A stretch of 64,000 nt of DNA from Acorus gramineus (lineage: Eukaryota; Streptophyta; Magnoliopsida; Acorales; Acoraceae), in contig JAUJYN010000026.1 of NCBI GenBank assembly GCA_030737835.1, positions 904,131 through 968,130 on the forward strand. The letters run 5' to 3'. The first letter of the stretch is position 1, and every line of letters starts with the position of its first letter. The notes below the pieces were generated by a model that saw only the letters and a list, made by a program, of their open reading frames with translations, did no database searches and was not told the origin of the DNA. This document shows, piece by piece, positions 12,140-21,710 of this stretch. The translations under genes were made by a program, and so were the position numbers.

Positions 12140-13345
12140 AGCCCTAATTCATAGGCCCCATGTAAGCCCCATGACATGACAGGGTTTGAATTTCCATTTA
12201 TACCCCTTAATTTAGTTTTGTAACTTCTCAAATGAAATTAATGCAAACGGTTAATACTGTCTTCTTTGGAACTGTGGTAAATTTTTAGAATTTTTTTCTT
12301 TTGAGATTGCAATTGGATTTGATTTTTTGGACAATTTTTTTAAGCGTCTAATTTGATCAAAATAATAACAAAAACAGAACAATTTGGCTACCATTAAAAT
12401 GTCTGCCGATTCAGATGTGGTGTTTATTTTTCAATTGTTTCATTTTTTTCTGTTTTTTAATGTTAATTCTAGTTGTTTCTGATGTCAAATGTGATTTTCA
12501 ATATGGCATATCCGTTGATTAACATTTGAATGTCAGTTACATATGCATACCCATGTGACAGAGAATGTAACTAACTGTTATATGGATGTTTGTATTGAAT
12601 TTTGTAACTAGCTTCATAGATTTGTGAATGTAACTAACTTATTATATAGATTTTGTAATTTAACCTAAGTTACATTCGTAAATTTTTTCTTGAATATGTT
12701 GTTTGATATTAAATATTGCAGCCTTTGATCAAGCTTTTGTTTACAATTTTTTCTTTGAATCTGGTGTTCGATGTTAAATATGTTTTTTGGAGGATTTTAT
12801 AGTGTTTGATGTTACATTGGCATATGGTTGTGTTTCATATTCAAACTAATATGAACTTTTATGCATTATTTGTGTAGTATATTTTAAAACTAAGTTACAT
12901 TAACAAAATGTAGCTGACTTTTTTTATCTGTTCTTAATGTTTCGTTAAAAGTCAGTTATATTCATCGAAAAGTGGAAATGAAGGTCGAAAAAGGTGGAAT
13001 TCGGGGGAGGATTGAAAATGTAGTCGAACCACCTCTCATATGATAGAGAGCAACGAAAGGAATCCAGTACTGGTGATGCCGTTCGTCGTTCGTCGAAGAT
13101 GAGCAGGTGGGCCGAAATGATTTTTTAAGTTGCTGATTTTTTAAAAAAAAAACAGTTAGATTTTTTTGGGATGTGTTTAGGGAAGAGAAACCGTACACAA
13201 AAATGGGATTTGACATGTCAACATGTGATTTAAATATAATTTGGTACTTTACTTTTTTGCCCTTTATTAAAATCAATTAAGCAGCCAATAAAAATTTGAC
13301 ACCTCAGAAGACTTATGTAATGGGCCTATGGTGCAGAGCTCCTTA
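12140..13345. mobile_element. X1: putative non-autonomous TIR element
   Basis: The ends are imperfect inverted repeats of about 45 bp: CATAGGCCCCATGTAAGCCC near 12157, and its diverged complement near 13285-13335. The interior has repeated GTTACATT motifs and is homologous in pieces to 30040-30265 and 37898-40060, partly inverted (a CTATCATATGAGAGGT landmark is shared). No coding capacity is seen. The long diverged ends would suit a MULE-type MITE, but no clear target-site duplication was found. Confidence 0.45.
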
Positions 13346-13554
13346 AAATAGTGCTTGTCTCTTTAGCATGTTAATCCATTTTTAAATTTCAAATATCTTT
13401 GAACAAAATGAGAAATAAATCTTGATAAATGGGAAATATCTGTGATTGTTTTCAATAAAAGAAAGCAATATCTATGAATGTCGGTATGAAACTTTTCTAG
13501 AAAAGAGAGAATCCGTTACCTGATGTTTCATTTATGCAATCCTCAATGTTAAAG

Positions 13555-13660
13555 TGTTAGATCACATATGTATTATATTAATGTGTTACATGTGTAACGT
13601 TATGAGAACATTTCTCGTAGAATAACATTTAATTATTATTTTCCTCTCTTATTCTACCCA
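13555..13660 (+). repeat. Short (106 bp) LTR-like segment, TRIM-like
   Basis: It starts TGTTAGATCACATATG, ends TTCTACCCA, and is followed at once by TGGTATCAGAGTC, the usual plant initiator tRNA-Met primer-binding site. This is the layout of a miniature (TRIM) or Copia LTR with its 5' leader. I found no second copy, so it is a 5' LTR relic at best. Confidence 0.5.
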
Positions 13661-13673
13661 TGGTATCAGAGTC
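13661..13673 (+). promoter_or_regulatory. Primer-binding site after the 106-bp LTR
   Basis: TGGTATCAGAGTC abuts the LTR-like segment with no spacer, as in plant Copia and TRIM elements. Confidence 0.5.
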
Positions 13674-13734
13674 ACCTCAATCTTTTTGTATTATTGTTGC
13701 AATGTCAATCTTTTTAGGGTTTTTTATTTTTAAG

Positions 13735-13985
13735 TTTCCATAAACTATATGATTTAGTGATTGATCATTCACTTCTTCATATTTCTATTTAAGTCTCCAA
13801 ATTTAAAAGGTATATTCCTTTTTAGTCCCTCCCAGAGACCTATCCCTAAATTATTTGATTTTCTTTTTAGTATCTGGGAGGGACTAAAAAAGAAACTAAA
13901 AAGGAACATACTATTTAAATATGGAGACTTAAACTAAAATATAAAACAGTGAGAGATCGATCATTGAATCATATAGTTCACGTGG
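13735..13985. mobile_element. MITE-like imperfect inverted repeat
   Basis: Bases 13735-13840 pair imperfectly with 13878-13985. Shared landmarks are ACTATATGAT and AAGTCTCCA on one side with their complements on the other, and TAGTCCCTCCCAGA against TCTGGGAGGGACTA around a central loop of about 35 bp. This is a foldback structure without coding sequence. Confidence 0.55.
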
Positions 13986-14131
13986 ACTTAAAACTAAAAA
14001 TCTCATCTTTTTATTAATTTGGGCAAAAATCATAAGGGGAGCATTTATTGTTTAGATATTCGAAGTCAGAAAAGTTGGCTTCTTATATTATAAGTGTGTA
14101 ATTTTTTTTCTTTTGAAGTTTATTTTAGTGT

Positions 14132-14140
14132 TTGTTTAAA
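14132..14140. other. MULE target-site duplication, left
   Basis: TTGTTTAAA here corresponds to TTGTTTAAT at 29200-29208, 8 of 9 bases identical. Nine bases is the usual Mutator-type duplication length. A related uninterrupted site is at 12098-12106. Confidence 0.75.
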
Positions 14141-15130
14141 GGAAAAAATATATATAACCCATGAAAGTTAGCGAATATCTAGATACACCCCTCATTTACT
14201 GAATTTCACAGTTCTTTCTCTTATTTCACTGTTCTTTTCAATAATTACTGTTGCTTCCATTTTTAAATGATAATTGCATGATCATGATTCAACAATATGA
14301 ATTAAAATTTGATAATTTGTTCATAATGATGAAAAAAAGTATATAATTACTTATACCCCATTGAAAGAGACTTGAAAAGCCAGGGGGTTATATGGATTTT
14401 AGACGGTTTATAGGGGGCTATTTAAATTTTTCCAAAATTATATAAAAAAAAAAACAACTGGGGAGGTGAGTGGGCAAACACTTGGTCATGGAACAGTCTT
14501 TAAGATAAAACACTTCCACCACCATCCACCTCTTCCTTCCGCCTCATCCTCCATCACACCACCTTCAAATTCCTCCCCACCACCACGGCACCACCTCCAC
14601 CTCCATATACCCTCTCAAAAAATCCCCCACCATCACCTCTGGCAGACAACTCACCCCCACCCTCCTCTTCCCCTACCCTGACATCTCAAAACCTTCCAAC
14701 CCAACGTCCTCTATCAGGGTCTCATTGGTGGGAAAGGTTGGGTGCACATTTGGGTGAAAGTGATGGGTAGAACCGTAATTTAACAATGTCTGGGTTACTT
14801 AACTACATTATAGTTTAGGTGCGTCTAACCCCACCAGCTATTTTGCTCTCCCCCCCTACTGACTGTTCCCACAACCCACAAATTTTATTATACCTAATCC
14901 CACCACACTCTTTATAACAGGCATTTAAATATCTAATCCCACCCCCACCTCCCTTATTTATCAAAAACTGACTACTCTCTCCTCTCTCCTCTCCGTCTTC
15001 TTCTCTCTGCTCTCCCTCTCGTCCTTTCCCTCTCCTCCTCCTCCTTAGCCGATCTACAAAGTCACCGCCGCTCAATCGGATCCCTCTTTCATCCTCGTAC
15101 ACCGCCGGAGATTCATCAGGAGGAAACGAA
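14141..15130 (+). repeat. Left terminal inverted repeat of the MULE
   Basis: The outer 55 bp and the inner 14795-15130 pair with the right end. Between them about 600 bp (14196-14794, CCACC-rich near 14510-14700) has no counterpart on the right and may be an insertion. The inner part ends in a leader with a possible splice donor (TTGTAG before GTAATC near 15155), which would place the PMD promoter in the TIR. Confidence 0.7.
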
Positions 15131-15822
15131 AATCATCCCTGCAAATCACATTGTAGGTAATCCATCACTCCTACTTCTTGAATCATTTGAATATTAATAT
15201 TATTGCTCAAATCTTGTTTTTAGGGTTTAGGAAAACTAAAATGTGGATTGAAAGATTGGTTATTCCAAAAAAAAGAAACTAGGGTTTTTCATTGGGCACC
15301 TAGGGTTTATGTTTAAATTGGATTGTGTGAGTTTTGGATAGAAACCTAGGGTTTTTCATAGAAACCTTGGGTTTATATTTGAATTGGACTGTGTTTAGGC
15401 TTCATCATGTGATTTCAAAGATTGGTTATTTCAAAAAAATAAAATAAAAAATAAATAAAAATAGGGGGGATTTTGGATGGAACCTATGTTTTTCATAGAA
15501 ACTTAGGGATTGTAATTGAATTGGATTGGTTTTATGTTCAATAATGAAGATGAATTTATATATTTTGTTGTGTTGACAAGACTAATGAATTGAGTGGTGG
15601 TTCATGTCCATTTATAATTCACTAATCTTAAAAAAAAAAAAATTCAATTGATTGAAATTAGAATGATTATGTTGTCACATATGTAGGGCATTACTTTTAT
15701 AATGCTTAAATTTGATTCTTCTTAATAATGAACATTGTTTACCCTTCTAGAATATCATTGTTTTTTTTTTAAATGCTTTTGCTCTATAGTTGAATGCCAA
15801 TGTTCAATCCGCTTTATGCAGG
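15131..15822 (+). other. Leader and intron region upstream of the PMD gene
   Basis: AT-rich sequence holds repeated TAGGGTTT motifs (about 15220-15500) and ends in acceptor-like pyrimidine tracts before TATAG (15789) and GCAG (15821). It is probably the 5' untranslated region and first intron. Confidence 0.45.
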
Positions 15823-17806
15823 ATGGCCTCCAAACAACGCGTCCCTCAAACCGCCTCTCTTCGAAGACGTCAATCTGAAAGGTTGGCTAAAAGCGCACCT
15901 TCAACATCAATTGTCTCACATGCTCAAGAAGAAGAAGTGGAAGATGAAGTAGTAATGTCCGATGAAGAGGGACATGAGGTCGAAGAAGAAGAGAGACAAG
16001 ATATTTTACCAGTTGACTCTGATGTAGATGAGGATAGCATAAGAGGTCCTTTCCTGGTGGGCCTGAGACCAATGAACTCCTCCTGGACTATAGGCATCAT
16101 ATCGCATATCGTGTGTAGAATGACAAGGTATATGTAACATAACAACTACTATTTATGTTAATCTATTATAAAATAAATAAGTTGTTCACTCTTTATCTAT
16201 GTTCCACTTTTTTTAGGGTGACCGATCATTGTGGTGTTGCCAACTGGCCGAGACACTAAATAGCTGAGATTTGGATAAGGAATCCCTAACCTTTACAGAT
16301 CGAATGAATCAAAGTGGGTTGTGGCTGCTGGCAATGTATTGCTTTAAGACCCTTAATAGTCCTTTAATCACTGCAATGGTGGAGCGGTGGCACCTCGAGA
16401 TAAATACCTTCCATTTGCCATTTGAGAAGATGACGATAACTTTAGATGATGTGGCCCAAATAGTCGGCATTCCAGTCATGGGGAAGGCGATAAATGTTTT
16501 GACCTCTTAAACCATTGGCGAAGCGTCAGATTTAGTCAAAGGGTGCCTGAATTTGCCACTTCCAGTGATTATGGATGAGTTGCGAAGGTACAATGGTAAT
16601 GCTGTTAGGTTGGTGTGGCTACGAGATAAGCTTGCTTATAAGTCTGCTGGGAAGTCGGGCGTGCAAATAGATTTTGCTGTTAGAGGTTACTTATTATTTT
16701 TGCTTGGCTGTACGTTATTCAGTGATAAGACCGGGTTCATTGTAATATATACATCGTTAGAAATATTATACATTTCTATGAAATAGTTCATACAATTCAT
16801 TGGAATATGTATATCATATTTTATAAAAGTATATATCTCATTATATGTGGCATGTTTTTTGTTTTAAATCCTTTATCAAAAACCCTTTGCGTAGGTTTGG
16901 GTATATGAGCATCTCCTCTTTTTGAGCCCAGCACCCGACCCTACATACGACGATCAAAGTCCTCAGTCTGATCGGTGGATTCGTAGTCGTAACATACCGG
17001 GGTTGCAAATTTTTTTTGTTGAAGTTATTCGTGAGCTCTCGACATTGCTGCACCTGATCAGGTATCCCTTGTCCAAAGCTTCTCATGTTTTATTTTTTAT
17101 ATTTTTATTTTTTTTTTACCTAAAATCCACATTAACTTGAAACAATACATTACGCAGGTTGATTGGGATCCATATTGATCCGTCCGAGACCATAGACCAC
17201 TCAGCGAGTTTACCTTCTTCAAAGGATGTCTTTGTATAAATTCTATTTTTGAGCCGTACATGCCTGACAGGGTACTCCGACAGTTTGGGCACATTCAGAC
17301 AGTCCCGAGATCACCAATTAGACCACAGAGAGTAGCAAAAAGGAATCGCTCCTCTACCGGCTATAAAGCAGAATATGGTGGTAGTGTGGAACAATTGGAG
17401 CAGTGGCATGATTCCGTCTTAAGTGTGGCTTCAAGGGGAGACATGGTTTATCAATCATGGGATGTAGTTCCAGATTACATCAAATGGTTTGAAAGAATGA
17501 GTCATAGATTCGAACAAAACCCGCATAACAGGAAATTGGCGCAAATGGCCTCTACATCCGATGTTGATACGGTATACTGTTGAATTATCCTTTATTTTCG
17601 GTGTAATTTGATTATACGAATTATTTCTCTTTTTTTATATGGAACTTGTTCATTGGTAGCGTAATGCAAATGCCGTCCAATATCTTGAGTTGCTGCTGGA
17701 TAAGAGGACAACTATCTCTGCCGCTCAATCCACGATCCGTGATGTTATTCATCACTTGAAGGATGGCACGCCACTCCTCGATGCACAAACTGTACAAATG
17801 CGGTGA
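15823..17806 (+). pseudogene. Plant mobile domain (PMD, MAIN-like) gene, decayed
   Basis: Exons inferred from GT-AG borders are 15823-16127, 16217-16741, 16895-17061, 17158-17571 and 17660-17806. The opening MASKQRVPQTASLRRRQSER is followed by an acidic stretch. Exon 2 has the PMD hallmarks NTFHLPFEKMTITLDDVAQ and GIPV; exon 3 has WVYEHL; exon 4 has EPYMPDRVLRQFGHIQ. Breaks are a frameshift near 16050, a stop just before the end of exon 1, stops in exon 2 (near 16257 and 16508) and in exon 4 (near 17237), and loss of the usual exon between WLRDKL and WVYEHL. PMD proteins are known both as host genes (MAIN/MAIL1 silencing factors in Arabidopsis) and inside transposons. Its place, opposite the transposase, suggests an accessory gene. 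Confidence 0.8.
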
Positions 17807-18039
17807 AAGCAAAGACACGATCGACACAGATGACCGAAGAATGATTCAAAGTACAGTCAATCCATGTGCCCCAATCAGAAAATTTCTTTTCTCTTGTTGG
17901 GAAAACTAAAGAATCAATACATGTTTGTGACTGAAGATCTTGTAAAATAGCCTCTCTTGAACTTCTGAACACTGAATGTTTAATGTTATGAATCGTTGAA
18001 TGTTGAAGTGTGATAAATGTACCAGTTATTTATATCTTT
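17807..18039. other. Sequence between PMD end and minisatellite
   Basis: No supported coding sequence is visible. It is probably the 3' untranslated region of the PMD gene. Confidence 0.4.
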
Positions 18040-19170
18040 GTCATAATTGGAGTGTCGACTTCATGTATGTCGAGTGGTTGAAAGCATTATTTAATTCTAT
18101 TAGGAGTGTCGACAGGGTTTCGATCGACATAAACGTCCCAGGTTGACGGGAAGTCTGTCGAGCATGATCACAAGAAATGTCTTTGATTCTGTTTTGTGTA
18201 TCGACGGGGTTTCTGTCGATCGGTATTTCCCAGGTCAACAGAACATCTATTGTGGTGAATGACAACAGTTTTGGTTCTGTTTGGTGAATCGACAAGGCTT
18301 TTGTCAACATATGTAGCCCAGGTCGACAGAAGGTCTGTCGAGGTGAATGACAACATGAGTGGGTTCTGTTTGGTGTATCGACAGGGGTTCTGTCGAGCTA
18401 TATAACCCAGGTCGACAAAAGGTCTGTCGAGCTGAATGTCAGAAATGGGTTGGTTCTGTTTGGTGTATCGACAGGGGTTCTGTCGAGCTATATAACCCAG
18501 GTCGACAAAAGGTCTGTCGAGCCGAATGTCAGAAATGGGTTGGTTCTGTTTGGTGTATCGACAGGGGTTCTGTCGAGCTATATAACCCAGGTCGACAAAA
18601 GGTCTGTCGAGCCGAATGTCAGAAATGGGTTGATTCTGTTTGGTGTATCGACATGGCTTCTGTCGACCTGTACTACCTAGGTCGACAGAAGGTCTGTCGA
18701 GTAGAATGACAACATGAGTGGGTTCTGTTTGGTGTATCGACACGGATACTGTCGATCTATATAACCCAGGTCGACAAAAGGTCTATTGATCCGAATGTCA
18801 GAAATGGGTTGGATCTGTTTGGTGTATCGACAGGGCTTTTGTCGAACTGTACAACCCAGGTCGACAGAAGGTCTGTCGAGCCCACTGGAAGAAATGGGTT
18901 GGTTCTGTTTGGTGTTTCGACAGGGAATCTGTCGATCTATATTTCCCAGGTCGACGGTATGTCTGTCGAAGTAAATGACAGAACATGTTTTTGGTTCTAT
19001 TTGGTGCATCGACAAGGGTTCTGTCGACTGGTATAACCCAGGTTGACAGAAGGTCCGTCGAGCAAAATGTCAGAACATACTTTGATTCTGACAGTTAATT
19101 CGACGGGTGTTTGGTCGACCTGTGTTTCCCAGGTCGACGAAAGACCTGTCGAATGGATTGTCAGGCTCAC
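18040..19170. repeat. About 90-bp minisatellite with paired GTCGA dyads
   Basis: Roughly 12 tandem units are present; consecutive units at 18451 and 18541 are exactly 90 bp apart. Each unit carries two short dyads: CGACAGGGGTTCTGTCG (6-bp arms) and TCGACA...TGTCGA around AAGGTC. The central units are near-identical and the outer ones diverge. Long open frames across the array on both strands arise only because 90 is a multiple of three. Confidence 0.93.
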
Positions 19171-19281
19171 AAATTTTTGCCCCCAAGAATCAGATTCCAT
19201 AATATAACATGAATCTAAACATATCTAGTTGCAAATAAGTGAATTATATACCACAAACCCAGAACATTCAGATTCATTTAC
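19171..19281. other. MULE-internal DNA before solo LTR
   Basis: Short unique sequence. Bases 19277-19281 (TTTAC) form the left target-site duplication of the plus-strand solo LTR and match 25029-25033. Confidence 0.7.
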
Positions 19282-20169
19282 TGTTATATATGTGTCACTT
19301 TTATCCTTCTGGTCACCATTGGAGCATTCTAGCAGTTTTTCAACTTTTTCATTTTTTTCGATCGGAACCGCTAAAATTTTAAACTTTTGGCTGTCACCCT
19401 GAGTTGAGGGCTCCGATTGAAAATCTAACTGCATATTATGTGTCCTGGTACTATTTCAAGCCACTCACGAAAATTTCATCGAATTCCGGTAACGTTTCAG
19501 AATTTCGCAGTTCCGAATCGTATCCAGGTTTTGACCGAGCGAAAAGTCATTGGGAGACTTGACTTGGTCAATGTGGGCCCTTGACTTGGTCAACACTTTT
19601 GTTTTCTTGTGTGGATGGGTTGACCCAAGTCAAAGTGCACCTAAAACTCACCTAAACCTAATTAATTAGGGCTAAGTTAAGTGGGTGTGAGTGTGTGTGG
19701 TGTGTGTGTGAGCATAAATAAATCCCACGACCACAAATAGAGCCTCCCCTATTCATCTTCTTCTCCACTCAAGCTCTCTCTCTCTCCCTCTCTTTAATCC
19801 CCCCTTTGACCTAGTAGAGGTGGTTAAAATCAAAAACCCTAAGAAGAGAAAAGATAGGTGAGGACCCGATCTACCTTCCTATGGTCTTGGATTCGGATTC
19901 CCTCATGTGTGACCCCCTCTCATGGTCTCTTTTCTCCTCAGGTTTCAGCCACTTCAAGGGCTGAAGGAGGGTTTGGTAGTGGTGGCCTTGGTGGTGGTAT
20001 TTCGGTGCGCGAAGAGCACCCGATCTCCTCCCCTTCCTTTCCTCTCCTTGGGTGAGTTTTCTTCCTTTCCTTTCTTGCTTAGATGCATGTATAGGAGGTG
20101 TTTATGGGTGTGCTTGGGGAGCTTGGTGGTTTGGGGGTTGTTGGGGGGCTGTTGGTGGCTAATGGTGGT

Positions 20170-20650
20170 GGTTGAGTTCAGCTCGGGCAGTGCGGGCTCG
20201 CTGGCGCGTGCGCGCAGGCAGGCAAGGCATGCTATCGAGCGAGCTGGCAGGGCACGAGCGCGTGCGCGCGGGCGGTGCGCGGTTGCTGCGCAGGGGGGGC
20301 GCAGTGCGCGCAGGGCGAGCGGGGAGTGCGTGCGGGTACTCCGCTGGGGCGCAGTGCGTGCGGATGCGCGTGCGGGGCACTGTGCTGGGGCGCAGTGCGC
20401 GCGGGTGCATCCGAGGCTGGACGCGCGGTGCTCACGGGCGCGCGCGTGCATGCGCCCGAGCGTGCGGTGTGTCTGGGCGCGCGGGCTGGGCTCTGCAGCG
20501 TGTCTGGGCATGCGGGCAGGGGGCTCGACAGTGCGTCTGGGCGCGCGGGCTGGGGCGCGGCTGTGCGCCTGGGTCGGGTGGCCGTGCGTACGGTTGCCCG
20601 GGGGTTCGGGTGAGTCGGGGTGCTCGGACTCGCGTGCGTACGGGCCGTAT
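20170..20650. repeat. GC- and CpG-rich low-complexity block in solo LTR
   Basis: Dense GCGC/GTGCGCGC sequence is open on both strands because stops are rare. Related blocks sit at the equivalent place in every long Tekay-type LTR here. It does not look protein coding. Confidence 0.85.
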
Positions 20651-21710
20651 GTACGTTTGTCCGAGTGTTGGGTATTTTTTAGCGTATTTTTGTATGTATT
20701 GTGTATTTTACTCACCGAGTTGATTACCCTGTCTTGCAGATCTTGACGGACGGTCACGCGACGACCCGGGTATTGGTGAGTGGGACGATCCAACCCAATA
20801 GGGAGGCGCTATATGCACTTGGCCGTATACTGTCCTCCCCTGGGGTACCATAGTTTAATATTAACTTGTATAATATGTAATCTATGCAAGCATGATTTGT
20901 ATGTAGTATGCATGCCACCCTAGACCTTGTATGTTAGAGACTTGCACCCTTAAGATATGTGTAAGAGCCATGCATCCTGACACCATGTTTCATGCTAGGA
21001 AAGCCTCGACCTATGCATGTGTCCTATTAGTTTAATTTATTAAATTAAATGCAAACTTATGGTATTTTTGCATGCCTTAGTAAATATTATAACCTGGTAG
21101 TTATAATATATGTTCCCCGCATCTTGGTTATGCGCCCTGGAGGAATTCTAAAGAATTCATGACATTAGAGTTGTTGAGATGCGTTGCCGACGGATCCAAG
21201 TGGATCGTATACGTGTGGATAGGCTGTTTCTGTTCCCTTCGTTGGATCCGTATAGAGACTGCCCCAGCGTTAGACAGGCCTTCCTGACAGAGGGCTCCCA
21301 TCAGTAGGCACCTCTTGATTTGGGTTCGGACTGTGCTGAATTGTGGGAGTAGACCAGGCGGCCTACGGAGTGGAGGAGAGACTATCGGTGGACCAAGGGT
21401 GATTAACAGCCTAGTCAGTCCCAATAGCCCATGTCACCTATTGGAGGGTGAGGGTGAGGGTGTGGTGGGTCGGCGATGTAGCGACCCACTGGATTGTGTA
21501 GTTCCTGCCACTTTGAGGCTTTGAATAATTAATTGTGGTTAATATGAATTGTGATGCATGGGTTGTGCTATTCACTGAGCGTGTGGCTCACCCCTCGCAT
21601 GTATATTTTTCTCCAGTGTTATCTGAGTCGGATCAACAGGAGGGGATCCCCGAGGGACTTCAGCAGTAGCAGAGCAGTGCCACATTCCCGCGAGTGTTAG
21701 AGGCTATCAG

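Noticed and set aside
12962-13276. 104-codon minus-strand frame
   Set aside because: It lies in X1, has no recognisable domain, and its relative at 30098-30394 is not conserved as protein.
18168-18743. 191-codon repetitive protein on the minus strand and a 116-codon one on the plus strand
   Set aside because: A 90-bp tandem repeat keeps frames open because its period is a multiple of three. Outer units break the frame, and there is no start context or homology.
18040-19170. Resemblance to a CRISPR array
   Set aside because: Whole 90-bp units repeat without unique spacers, in plant transposon DNA.
19922-20793. Long open frames (over 270 codons) on both strands, Arg/Ala/Gly-rich
   Set aside because: They lie inside the GC-rich LTR block, where stop codons are rare by composition. 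Frames are open on both strands, are not conserved between LTR copies, and match no domain.
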